In this document: piece after piece, positions 24,293 through 35,232 of the stretch
How positions within the stretch are numbered: position 1 is the first letter of the stretch
Layout of the letters: each line of letters starts with the position of its first letter
Source: Eucommia ulmoides
Taxonomy: Eukaryota > Streptophyta > Magnoliopsida > Garryales > Eucommiaceae
Reading direction: 5' to 3'
Assembly: GCA_016647705.1 (NCBI GenBank)
Contig: CM028333.1
Location: 25,848,243 to 25,912,242, forward strand
DNA: 64,000 nucleotides
The notes under the pieces: generated by a model
Told to the model about the DNA's origin: nothing
Database searches by the model: none
What the model saw: the letters and a program-made list of their open reading frames with translations, nothing else
Made by a program: the position numbers and the translations under genes

Positions 24293-24795
24293 TAGCTCTC
24301 ACTCTCACTCCGGCAATCTACACACCCACACAACCAAACGAACATGGTACCACCGTCACCACCGAAACACATACACACACACGGAAACATACACAATAGA
24401 CACAACCACATTATGGCTGAACACTGACACCGCCGACCGGACCACCCACGCCGTCAAGCCAAACGACGACGATCACGCCCTCACACACCCACAATGATGA
24501 ACAGAAAACATAGCACCCCCACTGTTACACACACACCCACGCCTGAAATACACACACACACACTCTGAAACACACACCCACTAACGACGTCCCACCACCG
24601 GCAACCCACATCGAAACATACCCACACACATACGATACACTGTGACAGACCAAAGCACACACACATATTCATAGCAATTGGACGCACACATACACCCAAA
24701 ACACACAAACACCCACAAACCTAAGGGATCGCCAACCACCGAATACTCACCGGCGAACCCACCTCCGATTCTCTCTCTTCTCTGTTTCTGTTTTT

Positions 24796-24799
<4 letters not shown>

Positions 24800-24840
<41 letters not shown>
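24800..24840. repeat. Poly-T run in LTR G
   Basis: 41 T, versus about 23 in the left LTR. Confidence 0.95.
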
Positions 24841-24841
<1 letters not shown>

Positions 24842-25243
24842 AAGTTGAAGATCACAATTGCATGGGTATTTATATGCATGAGAGTAGTGGATCAACTTAA
24901 TCCCAAATACTGCCACGTCGATCGGATCTCAATCCTTCCCCTCTCGGTTTGTGTTTGATTGAACGGCACGGCACGACACAACATATGTATATATATATGT
25001 ATAAAAAAATATTTTATTCAATTACATTTTCCTCCCCCTAATTTCTTTAGATTTTTATTTGAATCCTCATTTCAAGATTTAATTTCTCTCAAATTTATAA
25101 TTTAACCCAAACCGAAAATTAATATTTTGAAAATCACTAATTAGCCCCTTAAAATTTTTAAATCAAATAATAAATTACGCCATCTACCCCGTTATTTTTT
25201 AAACTTTTTAAAATACGACTTAAAGAAAAATCAAGGTCTTACA

Positions 25244-25248
25244 CATAT
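25244..25248. repeat. Element G target-site duplication, right
   Basis: CATAT, matching 18274-18278. Confidence 0.95.
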
Positions 25249-26322
25249 GACCATTCAACATGGATATTCACCCAGATCTATTCTAATGCAAAACATTCAC
25301 AAAAAATAAGTTGAAAACATTGACAAAAAATAGAAAATAAAACATTCACAAAAAATAAAATGAAAAATTAACAAAGAACATAATAGAGCTCGTTGGTTTA
25401 GAGAGAGAGGGAGAGAGATCTAAATGTTCACCTATTTTTTTAATGTTCATTCCTTTGCCCCCGACATTGCGGCTCTCATAAATCTAGATCTGGCGGTGGA
25501 AAAGAACAGAATAGAGAGGGACAACGGCGGCCACCAAACATTCATAGTGCAAACATTTACAAACCTAGCTGCTTGGAACGGTGGCGGAGATGACGAAATT
25601 GATCGGCAACAGAGAAGATTTCATCGGCGACGGGAGATGACGAAAATTGATCGGCGACGTCAACGAGCACAAGGGAGAAAGAGGGATTAGGGTTTCAATG
25701 AGCATGGGGACAAAGTTGATCGGCGACCAGGGGGGCAAAATTTGATCGGTGACTTCGACGAGCACGGGGGAGAAAATGGATTAGGGTTTCATCGAGCACG
25801 GGGATGAAATTGATTGGCGATGTATGAGAGCAAATGTACGGCAATGGAGGCAGTTCGGTATATAGAGAGAGAGGATGGGTCTGTCGACATTTACTCAACT
25901 AAAATGAAGGATTAGGGTTTCTATTTACCTCTATATATAAGGGGTAAACAAATCCATTCATGTTCATGAAATGATTGAAAAATAACTATATTTTGTTAGA
26001 AGACTAAATAATTACCTCATTTTTATAATGGTTCGTTGAGGAGAGGGAGTATGAAATTTTGTTTAAAGAATAAAAATCTCTTTCTTTTAATTCTTGTTTT
26101 TAAATCAAAATATGCCATAATAATAGAATAAGACCAAAAAAAGGTTGGCAAGAGTACATAGGAATAATAATTTGTGTGTCCGTATATATTAAAGTAAAAG
26201 AAAAAATTAGAAAAAAAATACAGACAAAAACAGAACAAAAAATAAAATGTGGAAAAATAAAAGTGGATTTTTTTACTTTCTATATTTTTTATTTTTTTTT
26301 ATATATTCAATAAAAACCACTC

Positions 26323-26368
<46 letters not shown>

Positions 26369-27100
26369 AGAAGTATTACTAAGAAATCTCTTTTTATTTT
26401 ATATTTCATAATAAAGAGATAATTTAAACTTTTGTTTTTGTACTTGTACTTTTGTATGTGCTTTGGTAAATATATGACACGAATCAAACTTAGAAAAAAA
26501 AAAAAAAAGAATAAAAAAAATCAACGACAAAGGAAACTAAAGTATTTGTTATTTATATTATCCTTCATCATTCAAAACAAAGAGTGAAAAAGAGAATTAA
26601 ACGATTACCAGATTTGGTTGTAGATTTGAGTGATAAACAAAAAGTGAAGAAAGCTTGATTTATATGTATCTATGGATTAAAAGAGGAGAACATGTAGAAG
26701 TCATTACCTTTCATGGAGGCGAAGAAATCATTGATGAATTGAAGACCTATTAATGGAGGTTGAAATTGAGCTTTGAAAAGGCAATTGATGAGGGCCACAA
26801 GTTTCTATTATCACAGCAACGACGACGAAATCATTGAAGGTGGAGTAGTTTGTAACGACAGATTTTGGGAAACAATCTGATTGTTGATGATGATAGGGCT
26901 TCAAACGGCTCATTGATGAGGGAAGAATAGGATCTAGATGATAGAGTAGAGTGTGATTGTTGGCGATAGTATGCATTGAAACGACTCATTGATGGTGTTG
27001 CGGAGGAAGCCTCATTGATGGCAAGAATGGTTGGCAACGGTGGAGTGGAAGAAGGCATCGATGACCATTCTAATCCCATGCCGTATTAAATTATTTTTTT
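25249..27100. other. Intergenic sequence right of element G
   Basis: No gene recognised. It contains ACATTCACAAAAAATA-type repeats (25290-25360), a two-unit tandem repeat (25637-25822) and a 42-base poly-A (26324-26365). Around 26700-27080 it is richer in GC, with repeated ATTGATG phrases. The minus-strand open frames there (26728-26976, 26831-27079) resemble no protein I know. Confidence 0.5.
25637..25822. repeat. Two tandem units of about 97 bp
   Basis: Both contain TTGATCGGCGAC or TTGATCGGTGAC, then CGAGCACRRGGGAGAAA, then GGATTAGGGTTTCA. Diverged but colinear. Confidence 0.75.
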
Positions 27101-27247
27101 AATTTGAAATTCAAACAAATATGTCCCTTTTTATTTTATTTTATTATCTTTTTTTTTTTTTTTAGTTCTCACTTTCCTCCCCCTTCCTTCTTCGTCCATA
27201 TACCTTCTTCTCCGGCGAGAATCCGATACGGACAGTCGGCACCAAAT

Positions 27248-27278
<31 letters not shown>

Positions 27279-27405
27279 TACATTCTAATTAACCCCTCCC
27301 CATCAGTACCACCACCCCAACCCTCGCATGGTAACACTACTGCCCACCCTTTGTCCATCACTTCTCTCTTCTTTTTCTTTCTCTTCTTCTTTCTCTTCTC
27401 TCTCC

Positions 27406-27445
<40 letters not shown>

Positions 27446-27631
27446 TCTCTATTCTATTACCATACTAATTTCAATCTTATTGCAATTCCATTGAATTCCA
27501 GCGTATCAAACGCAACGTAAAAGAACATAAATAAATAATGACAATACATATTATAACCAATAAGAATATTATTACACAAAGCTAATGGACAATTCATGGA
27601 TTTTTTTTTTTTTTTATATATACTATGGCAA
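27101..27631. other. CT-rich region beyond the MATE gene's 3' end
   Basis: It contains CT- and CA-rich tracts at 27165-27290 and 27361-27442, including a (CT)n of about 34 bp. On the minus strand it lies directly downstream of the MATE stop codon and may include the 3' UTR, at least to about 27600. Confidence 0.5.
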
Positions 27632-30600
27632 CTATCCGCTCTTCAAAAACCACCAGGGTCCTGTCCCAGTCCCCATCCTGCAAAATAAAATGGCAAATTT
27701 TAAGTTTAATTGTAACTATACATTGTAGTTCAACGTTGGTTTTCTCCCTTTTTTTAAAAGTATTGAGGGAATTAGTGAAATTTGACTCAAAATAGACGGG
27801 GTCAAATTGTATTTAAAAACTAAAGGATACTACCTCCATATGCCAGCAAATGCTCTGAGAGCCATAAAGATGGTTAAAGCAAGCCATACTCCAACAAAAC
27901 CCATGGTTTTAGAGAGCAAAAACAAGCACCCAATGCTCAAAATGGCCACCAGAACCTGAACAAAACAACACTTTCGTGTTAAGGACCTCAAAAAAAAAAC
28001 AAAAAACGGAGGACTCTAAAAAGACTCTGAGCCATTGAAGTTTGCACTTATTTGCATTTTGTAACATAAAATACCATATATTTCTGTTGAAAAAAAAACA
28101 AAAAAGAAAGAAAGAAAAGTTCAATTAAGCAAAACTTGTCCTAATTTCACCATAAAACCGTAAAATCCACATGAATATTATCATGATATGCTACGTTTCC
28201 AACTAGACGTTGATCAAACAATTACGTTAAAAGAAAAAGTAAATGGTGCAATGTGTTACAATTGATAGTTGAGGGCGGGAAAGTAATACTTATGGCTAAT
28301 TTAAAGGGAAAGTTATATTTTTGGTCCCTAAAGTATGGAGTTAGTGTCTTTGTGAACCCTGAAGTTTAACAAATTGTGCATTTAGTCCTTCAAATTTCAT
28401 ATTTGTTTCAATCTCATAAAGTTGTAGTTGTTAATGATTTGTGGTCTTCTAATAGTGATACTTTATCATTTTATCACTCTACTAAACCTAATATATTTTT
28501 CTTTAATATTTTCGTAGCAATGATTCATCTGAAGAATTTGAGAGAGATACCTGAGTCATTATTAGGAAAAAAAAATATCTTAGTCTTAGTTAAATAATGA
28601 AATGACGAAAATATACTATTAGAAGGCCACGTGTTGGATACAACCCATTTTTCGTCCAAAATCATTAGCAATATTTTCAACATTGCGTTATTCAAACAAT
28701 GAAACTTGAGGGATCAAATGTGTAATTTGACAAACCTAAAGGTCCACATAGACACCTATCTCATACTTTAGGGATGAAAAATATAATTTTCCCTAATTTA
28801 AAGGGTCGAAAATGATTTAATACAAAAAATGAAAAATGTAAAGGGGAAGGTTTTCCAATTGGTACCATTGAGTATGCAGAATATGCAAAATCAGAAGCCC
28901 CAAAATTAACACCATCAAAGACAAATGCTAGTGAATTGATTGGCTGTGTTCCTGCAACAAACTAAATAAACAACAAAAAATTCAAATTAAAGAATTAGGA
29001 AAAAAAAAAAAAAGCGAAAAATAACAAAGTTTTAAGTGGGCGTTTGGTTTCCAATTCAAAAACAACTTTCTGTAATTCATGTCGACTTAAAAAATTATTT
29101 TTGAGATTGTAAATCGAAAAAACACTAAAGGTAAGGATAGAAAAGAAAAAAGGTAAATAAAAATGAGAGGATAATATTTTTATAGGTTAATTATTCTTTT
29201 TTTTTTTTCTTTTTTTTTTTTTTTATGATTAGGCCGTTTTGTATTTTGTCTCCTATAGTTAGGCCGTCACCACTTTTTCCCCCTATAGTTAGTCCTTTTT
29301 TGCACTTTATCCCACTAATCAACACTCTGTCTCCTTTAGTTAGGCCTACACTAGAGGATAAGTTGCAACAAGACCAAACTACAGGGGGACAAAATGGTGA
29401 CGAAAATACTATAGAGGACAAAGTGCAAAATAGCCTAACCAAAGAGGGACAAAGAGTAATTAACCCTATTTCTATTCATTGTGAAAAAAAAAAAAAAAAT
29501 ATTCTTCCAAATGTTGTTTGGTTAGAAAAGAAAAATGGAATGAGAGAAAATAATCTAGTTTAATATAATTTAATATTTTATCTTCATATATTACAAAAAT
29601 AAATTAAAAATTTTATTATCAAGGGTAAAATTATAATCTTACTCATTCTCCCTCACGTTCCTTCAATTTCCTCCCAAATTTGTGTGGAAAAAATTGCTTC
29701 AAAAATTGTACATTTTTTTTCCTATTTTTTTTTCCTCCCATTTTCCATCCATACCAAACAAGTTTTTTTCTTTCATTTTCCATCCCATTTTCTTTTCCAT
29801 CCTTTTTCCACCCAATCAAATGCACCCTAAATATTTGTATGATTATAGATAGGGAGATACCGGGATGCCTATACTTATGAGGTGAATGACATTTTTGTCC
29901 TTTGAAAAAATGTCAGATCCAAACTGCAAGCCTACTCCAACAACAAGGGTAAGCCCCAAACCTAGTACAAATGACATCTGCATCATAAAAATTTCCCATC
30001 AATATTTAAAGGTCTGTTTGGGCGGATCTGGAGAAAAAAAGTTATTAAATCAGTGAAAAAAAAACATTAACCTGTAGCACTCGGGATGCTGCTGCAGTTG
30101 CTTTTGTATAGTCCTTCTCGGCAAATGCAGTAGCAAGTATGGCCTGGAATTAAAAAGAACAACCAAAAATGCCCTTAATTTTATTTTTATTTTTTTGTTC
30201 CAAAGAAATGACGTAAGTTCAATATCTCAAAATTGAGCTAAAACTTAGGCTTAAACCCAAGTTCAAGATCTAATTTTTGTAGTCAAATTCAGCTCAAATA
30301 GACAAACATCCAATATTCAATTTGGCATATTTGCAGTCGCAGGATGGTTGAATCTCGGCTTACCATCCAAAATCATAATTCTTTAAGTGTGATTTTTTAG
30401 CAAAAAAATGATTATGTGTCAGCTTAAACCCGAGTCCAAAATCTACTTCTGCCTACAGAATCTCAAACTGACAAGTCACTGATTACTCAATTTAACTTAT
30501 TTGCAACACTAGTAGAGTCAGTTCTGAGAAATTAATGATCCTAAGCAAATATTAAAAATCGGGGCATCTTATTATTTAAACAATTTTATATATACTCGTG

Positions 30601-33261
30601 GAAAATTAGTTGAAATAGTGCTGATTGAATTTGTATTTGGATTTTTTTTATATACTATTATATTAAATAAAAAATTTTAAAATGAAAAAAATATAGGGGT
30701 CGATCTAAATGGGTCCCCAAACATTGGGAGCCTTAGGTGACCACCTTTGTGTCCTACCCTAAGGCCGACCGTGAGACGTACGATGGTTCAAGCTTAGTTG
30801 GCAACCCAAATCATAGTTCTGTAAGTGTAATATTTTAATAAAGCCATGATTATTTATTTATTTATTTTTATTTATTTTATTTTTTATTTTTTAACTTAGA
30901 CCGAATTAAAAATAAACTTTTGCCTTTAAATTCATCTCAAACCGACAAACACCCACTGCTCAGTTTATCTTATATGAAGTTGTAGGTGGGTTCAACAACC
31001 GAAAAAATCTTATTTTTTAAAAGCAATATTTTAGGATTGGGAGAGTTAAAACTTAAAAAATAAGAGCATTTTCGTCCATTCAAAAGTACCCAAGGACGTT
31101 GAGTTAAATAGAAATTGTAACACAAGCATCTATGGTAAAGTATGTGGGGGGTTTAGTGTCCGATTTTATAGTACACTGGGCTATAAAGTGTTTTTTTTGT
31201 TAAAGTATGTGTGGGGGAGTAATATGTAATTTTTCCAATCTTATATTTACCTGTCCGGCAACAGCCAAACCGTCTGCAAGGAGAGAGGACGTTAACCAGA
31301 CCTGTAAGCAGACTTGAAATGCGGCCATAGGGGTTGGGCCAAGTCTTGCCGCCAATGACGCACCCAATGTCACACAAAATGTTACCGCTATTACCCTTGC
31401 CAATAGATAACTACCTGTTCAATGTATTTCAAATTATTACCATTTACTTAATAATAAAACTCACGGTCCTCAAATTTTATCAAGAATAGAAACAAAAATT
31501 TGGGAACATAAATATCTTTACCATTCTTGAGGAATCGGCTGAACTGAAGATCTTTGATACTGGGAGGCAACAACTTTACTTTCTTCATCAGTTTAAAGAA
31601 GAGGATCAAACAAATTAAGTACCTTCCAAAAAAAAAAAAACATATAAAATCTTGTCAATAAAAGAGGTTCAAGAAATCGACTAAATAAATAAAAAAATCG
31701 CAACTTACTGAGAGAGAACATGTGCAATGGCAGCGCCACTAACTCCCAAACGACACAAAAATATAAAAATTGGGTCCAAAATTATATTCATTGCGTCTCC
31801 AGTAACTGTATTAGAGCAGGACAAATTTCAAAAAATTAGTCTTCCTCTTTTTTTTTTTTTAAATGTTTGTGAATATTAAGGTAGTTCATTACCAGTTGCA
31901 TAGAGGGGTGTTTTTGTATCTTTCAGACCACGAAAAACCCCTTGCATTGCGAGGGAGAGAAGTACAGCCGGGGCGCCGAGTGATCTAAGTGTCAAATATC
32001 TTTTTGCTGGAGTTAACATTGGAGAATTCTGTCACAAAAAAAATAAAAATAAAATAAAATAGTTGATTTTTAAAAAAATGAAAAAATGAGAGGAAGATCA
32101 CGCTTACTGATTTCACACCCATTATACCCAAAATGGGTTTTGCTAAAGAGACAAGAAAAATGGTTTGGAGAAGGCCAAGAACGGTTCCAATGACTAGTGC
32201 TGTTGATGCTGAGGGAATGTGTCGCCTTTCGCCTTTTATTTTTTTGTTGTTTTGTGTCATTTTTGGGCCTGCCAAAGGAAAAAACATAACTACTCCAATT
32301 AAATTATGTACACTTTCAAATTGATTGTTAAAGAGAGACAGAGGGGAGGGAGAGAAAGAGAGTACTGTTTTCTTCTTCTTCTTCTACTTCATCTAGTGTT
32401 TCAGGATGTACTATATCTTTAGTCTCGGACAAACCCTTCTCTGAGTCCTTATCTTTGGGCGATTCGTTGGTGATTCTTCCAATAGTTTCTTCCTCAGCAA
32501 CGAAAGAAGTTGTAATGCTAACAAGTGGAAATATAGTGACTTTCGAGGCTTGGTTGAAAATAGCAATAGAAACTCCGACTGCTGCAATCTCAATCGCACC
32601 TAACAAAAGAGAGAAAAAAATCTTTGAGTGACAATGATAAATAAGTGATTAAGTAAATTCAAAGAAAAACATGTAAAATTGTAAGCACTAAGCCTTAAAA
32701 AACAAGAAAAAACTGTAATTAAAAATCGTAATTTTTTGTTGCTAAATCATTTAGGTCTATCTGTAAAAATTAGTGGAATGTTAGTTAAAAGATAAAACTT
32801 GTGTTTACTGACAAAATTTAAAAGTACATAAGAAATAGACCTAAGATTAACGTATAAAATTGTAAAAGTTAAGCCTTTCAAATATGTTTTTTTAATGAAG
32901 AATCAATTAGTTTTGGTTGTGGAAGAAAATAGTTGAAGTAATGAACCTAAATGGCCAACGAACGCTGTGTCAATTAGAGAAGCGACAGGATCAGCAGCCA
33001 ACGCTAATGCTGCAGGGAATGCAATCGTCAGTATCTCGATGCCAAGGGGATCCCACTTGAAAATGCGACTGAAAAGAAAAAAAAATAAAAATTAATGAAT
33101 TAATTAAGCAAAATTTCATCTGTACCTTTGTTTGATTGAATTTTCATAAGGATTGATAAATAAATAAATTAATTAAAAATATACCTGATGTCTTTGAAGA
33201 GAACGAAGACAGGTATCGTCCATTTCTTGCTGGAAGGAGGAATATCACCATCCAAGGCCAT
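27632..33261 (-). CDS. DTX43: MATE citrate transporter, FRD3/DTX43-like
   Basis: Multi-pass membrane carrier of 514 residues. FRD3-type proteins export citrate, which keeps iron soluble in xylem and apoplast. Thirteen exons, all GT-AG: 33185-33261, 32947-33068, 32366-32599, 32108-32268, 31893-32028, 31709-31805, 31522-31622, 31251-31414, 30072-30143, 29861-29977, 28866-28961, 27834-27955, 27632-27677. They sum to 1545 bp with no internal stop. Family landmarks: FPAALALAADPVASLIDTAF after a short N-terminus, PLVSITTSFVAEEE, the PSASTALVIGTVLGL helix, LGAPAVLLSLAMQGVFRG, VCLQVWLTSSLLADGLAVAG, AFVFDGVNFGASDFAYSAY and the TGTGPW end. The long acidic cytosolic loop between helices 2 and 3 (exon 3) is typical of citrate-type MATEs. 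Wording such as IPVFVLFKD and FAYSAYSM favours FRD3 over DTX42. Length equals the family's. The product name is an inference from remembered family sequences. Confidence 0.93.
28297..28802. mobile_element. Mutator-like MITE in MATE intron 11
   Basis: Element 28306-28793 (488 bp) with long inverted ends of about 100 bp (GGGAAAGTTATATTTTTGGT at left, GGGAAAATTATATTTTTCAT on the reverse of the right). It has a perfect 9-bp target duplication TAATTTAAA (28297-28305 and 28794-28802). Nine-base duplications and long inverted repeats mark Mutator-like elements. No transposase is present. It lies wholly within the intron between exons 12 and 11. Confidence 0.93.
29033..29830. mobile_element. Tourist-like MITE in MATE intron 10
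   Basis: Element 29036-29827 (792 bp, including the nested MITE) with inverted ends GTGGGCGTTTGGTTT and GGGTGCATTTGATTG (about 10 of 14 matches) and the 3-bp duplication TAA. Both are typical of PIF/Harbinger (Tourist) elements. Its right end is only 33 bp inside the intron from the donor site of exon 10 (29861). Confidence 0.8.
29175..29475. mobile_element. Mutator-like MITE nested in the Tourist-like MITE
   Basis: Element 29184-29466 (283 bp). Its ends AGGTTAATTATTCTTT and GGGTTAATTACTCTTT are inverted repeats, and the fold continues through GGCCGTTTTGTATTTTGTC with GGCTATTTTGCACTTTGTC. The 9-bp flanks TATTTTTAT and TATTTCTAT match at eight of nine positions. No coding capacity. Confidence 0.88.
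30236..30980 (-). repeat. Three degenerate repeats in MATE intron 8
   Basis: Segments near 30236-30345, 30417-30510 and 30890-30980 share a frame of CTTARRCYCRARTYCAARATCTA, then AAATTCANCTCAAAYNGACAAACA, then CAATTT. Origin unknown; possibly fragments of an old non-coding element. Confidence 0.5.
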
Positions 33262-34398
33262 GATTATTGGAGAAATTTTGCAAGCACTGGCAACTTTTTT
33301 GGATAATTTTTCAAAAACAAAGAAGAATAAATAAATAAATAAAATTTTAATTGAAAATGCTACTGATGCATATTAGCATTGGTAGAAAACTAATCCATAA
33401 ATCAGTGCATCAACAAAGTTAAGAAGCAAGAAAATAGCATTGGAATGTCATAAAAAACCAAAAATTGTATCTTAATATTTTATTTTTTATTAGCAATTTT
33501 TTTTGCAAAATTTCATTGTATTCCTTGTATGTCAAAATGACTAGAATGCCTATCAATCACTTGGTTTTAAGCACACTTGAGACTTAGTGACATTTTGTTA
33601 AGTAGGATGAAAATTCTCTTTTCATTTTATAGTATTATGAGAATAGAAACATGTTTGAACGTTCATTATTCTGAAATTGATTTTTTAATTGAAACATGCT
33701 TGAACGATAATTATTCTAAAATTGTTTTTTTCAATTAATGAATACATAAATAAGAAACACGTTTAGTTGCAACATTTTTTTTTTCTTCCATTTAAATGTA
33801 TGGTGGCCGGCAAGATAGTAGTGAGAATAATTTTGTGGGGATGAGTAAGAATCAACATTATTTTTGTTTTTTAGATTTTTAAGGAATTCATGAATTATTT
33901 CAAAATTACTCTCAAAATTTTGGAAATAGAAACGTGTTTATTAAACAAATTTTTGTATATTAATCTCAAAATTTTAGGAAAATCATAGAACAATGAACAA
34001 ACAGGGCTTAGTTAAACATTCATGGTGCTCATATATGGTTCGAAGATTTTAAAATTCAAGCATTTGTTGGTGCCTAGGGAAAAAAAGAATATATATGAGA
34101 AGGGTGAATATATTGCCATTTTGTTCATGTGAAGGAATTAAACTTAAATATATAAGAAAAATGAAATAAAACTGGTTTAAATGAATAAAATATTATTTTT
34201 TTGGACTCAAAGTCCCTCTAAATTTAGTCAAATATTTCGTTCGATACCTGCCAAAAAAATTAGTGTTTCATTTTTTTTTTAAAATTGGAACCTTTGAATG
34301 CAATTTGTTTATAATGGACTAAACACAAGTATTTGGCATAAATTTGTTTCAATTTTTTTGAGAATGAAAGCAAAAACATGAAAACTACTATATGAAGC

Positions 34399-34436
<38 letters not shown>

Positions 34437-34496
34437 CAATGGTTAAGAAAAATATAGAAACATTGGTGGGCAAGAAATTGCAAAGAAGGAGCTCAC
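33262..34496 (-). other. MATE 5' UTR intron (predicted)
   Basis: The ATG at 33261 is preceded, on the minus strand, by TTGCCAG (33287-33293), a good acceptor leaving a 25-base second leader exon (33262-33286). A strong donor AAAG/GTGAGC lies at 34495-34497. The intron spans about 33287-34496 and holds an (AT)n at 34404-34434. Leader introns are common in plant MATE genes, but this one is unproven. Confidence 0.6.
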
Positions 34497-34575
34497 CTTT
34501 GTCTTCCAAGATCTCTGTGAAAAGAAGAAATGCAAATTGTTCCTCTCACCAACTTCTCTTATGTTTAATTACACA
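34497..34575 (-). other. MATE first leader exon (predicted)
   Basis: It lies between the predicted start site (about 34572) and the donor at 34496. It contains no ATG on the minus strand, as expected for a non-coding leader. Confidence 0.5.
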
Positions 34576-34600
34576 CCAAATCAAAGCTTCCCCCTTCCCC

Positions 34601-34608
34601 TTTAAATA
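34601..34608 (-). promoter_or_regulatory. MATE TATA box
   Basis: On the minus strand TATTTAAA sits in GAGGGTATTTAAAGGGG, a good plant TATA context, about 30 bp ahead of the presumed start near 34572. Confidence 0.6.
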
Positions 34609-35164
34609 CCCTCTTCTTCACCTTCACTTTCCAGCCTTTTCAAATTTAAGAGAAATAAACAATAAGACTCCCACCAAGTTTCCATTCTTTTTGGATTTTA
34701 TATGTTAAATAGAGACAAATGACATACATATATATTACAACAGCTTTACGTAGAGGGAGTTTTTAATGAATTAAAGGAGTGAGGAACCACTTACTTGATG
34801 ACAACTTTATGAAGCTATTTGTTTCAAGTATTGCATGAAAATCCATAGCCCCTTTTTATGGCAACGCACAATTCAGTCATTTGATTGGACCATATTCTAC
34901 TAGGAGAGGATTTATTAATTCTGTAGATTTACATGAATCTGCGCACAATAAAATTTTCTCCTTTCTAATAACTTCATTCTTTCCATCTTTTTCTTTTTAG
35001 ATTCTTTCCATCTTTCGGTTTTATATTTTTCATTTATATTTTAATACTTACCAATTTATATTTCTCAGTTCTTACTAATATTTTTGTTAATATAAACTAT
35101 GATATCAAATGCAATTTGTACCCATGTATGTCCTGTTGATAAGAAGAAATGTTTGTTTTCCTTG
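34609..35164. other. Region upstream of the MATE promoter
   Basis: AT-rich, with no open frames of note. It may hold MATE regulatory sites, but I can name none with confidence. Confidence 0.4.
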
Positions 35165-35232
35165 TCAATCATAGTTCGACTCTTTTAGAAAATACTTTGG
35201 GAATTAAATCTTGAATTTAATCTTAAATGCAC

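Larger units (their letters stand above)
18279..25243 (-). mobile_element. Element G, non-coding large LTR element (Gypsy-type ends)
   Basis: A complete LTR pair on the minus strand, 6965 bp, with a perfect CATAT target duplication. On the minus strand the LTRs begin TGTAAGACC/TGTACGACC and end GACA. The 3' LTR is the left copy and the 5' LTR the right. An iMet-type primer site lies beside the right LTR. Beside the left LTR is the Gypsy/chromovirus-style 3' end (ATTTCGGGACGAAATTTATT, then a GGGGGG purine tract). The 2.46 kb interior has no gag or pol. By size and design it fits the LARD class, which needs enzymes from an autonomous partner. By eye the LTRs are well over 90 percent alike, so insertion is younger than that of A, B or C. 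Confidence 0.9.
22934..25243 (-). repeat. Element G 5' LTR (right copy)
   Basis: 2310 bp. It differs from the left copy mainly by a longer (TC)n (24241-24288), a longer poly-T (24800-24840) and scattered transitions, many at CG. Confidence 0.95.

Noticed and set aside
26831-27079. Minus-strand frame as a host exon
   Set aside because: Repetitive ATTGATG wording, overlapping a second frame, no known domain and no convincing splice partners.
29225-29563. 112-codon plus-strand frame in MATE intron 10
   Set aside because: It runs along a Mutator-like MITE hairpin; the opposite strand has a similar frame because the sequence is an inverted repeat.
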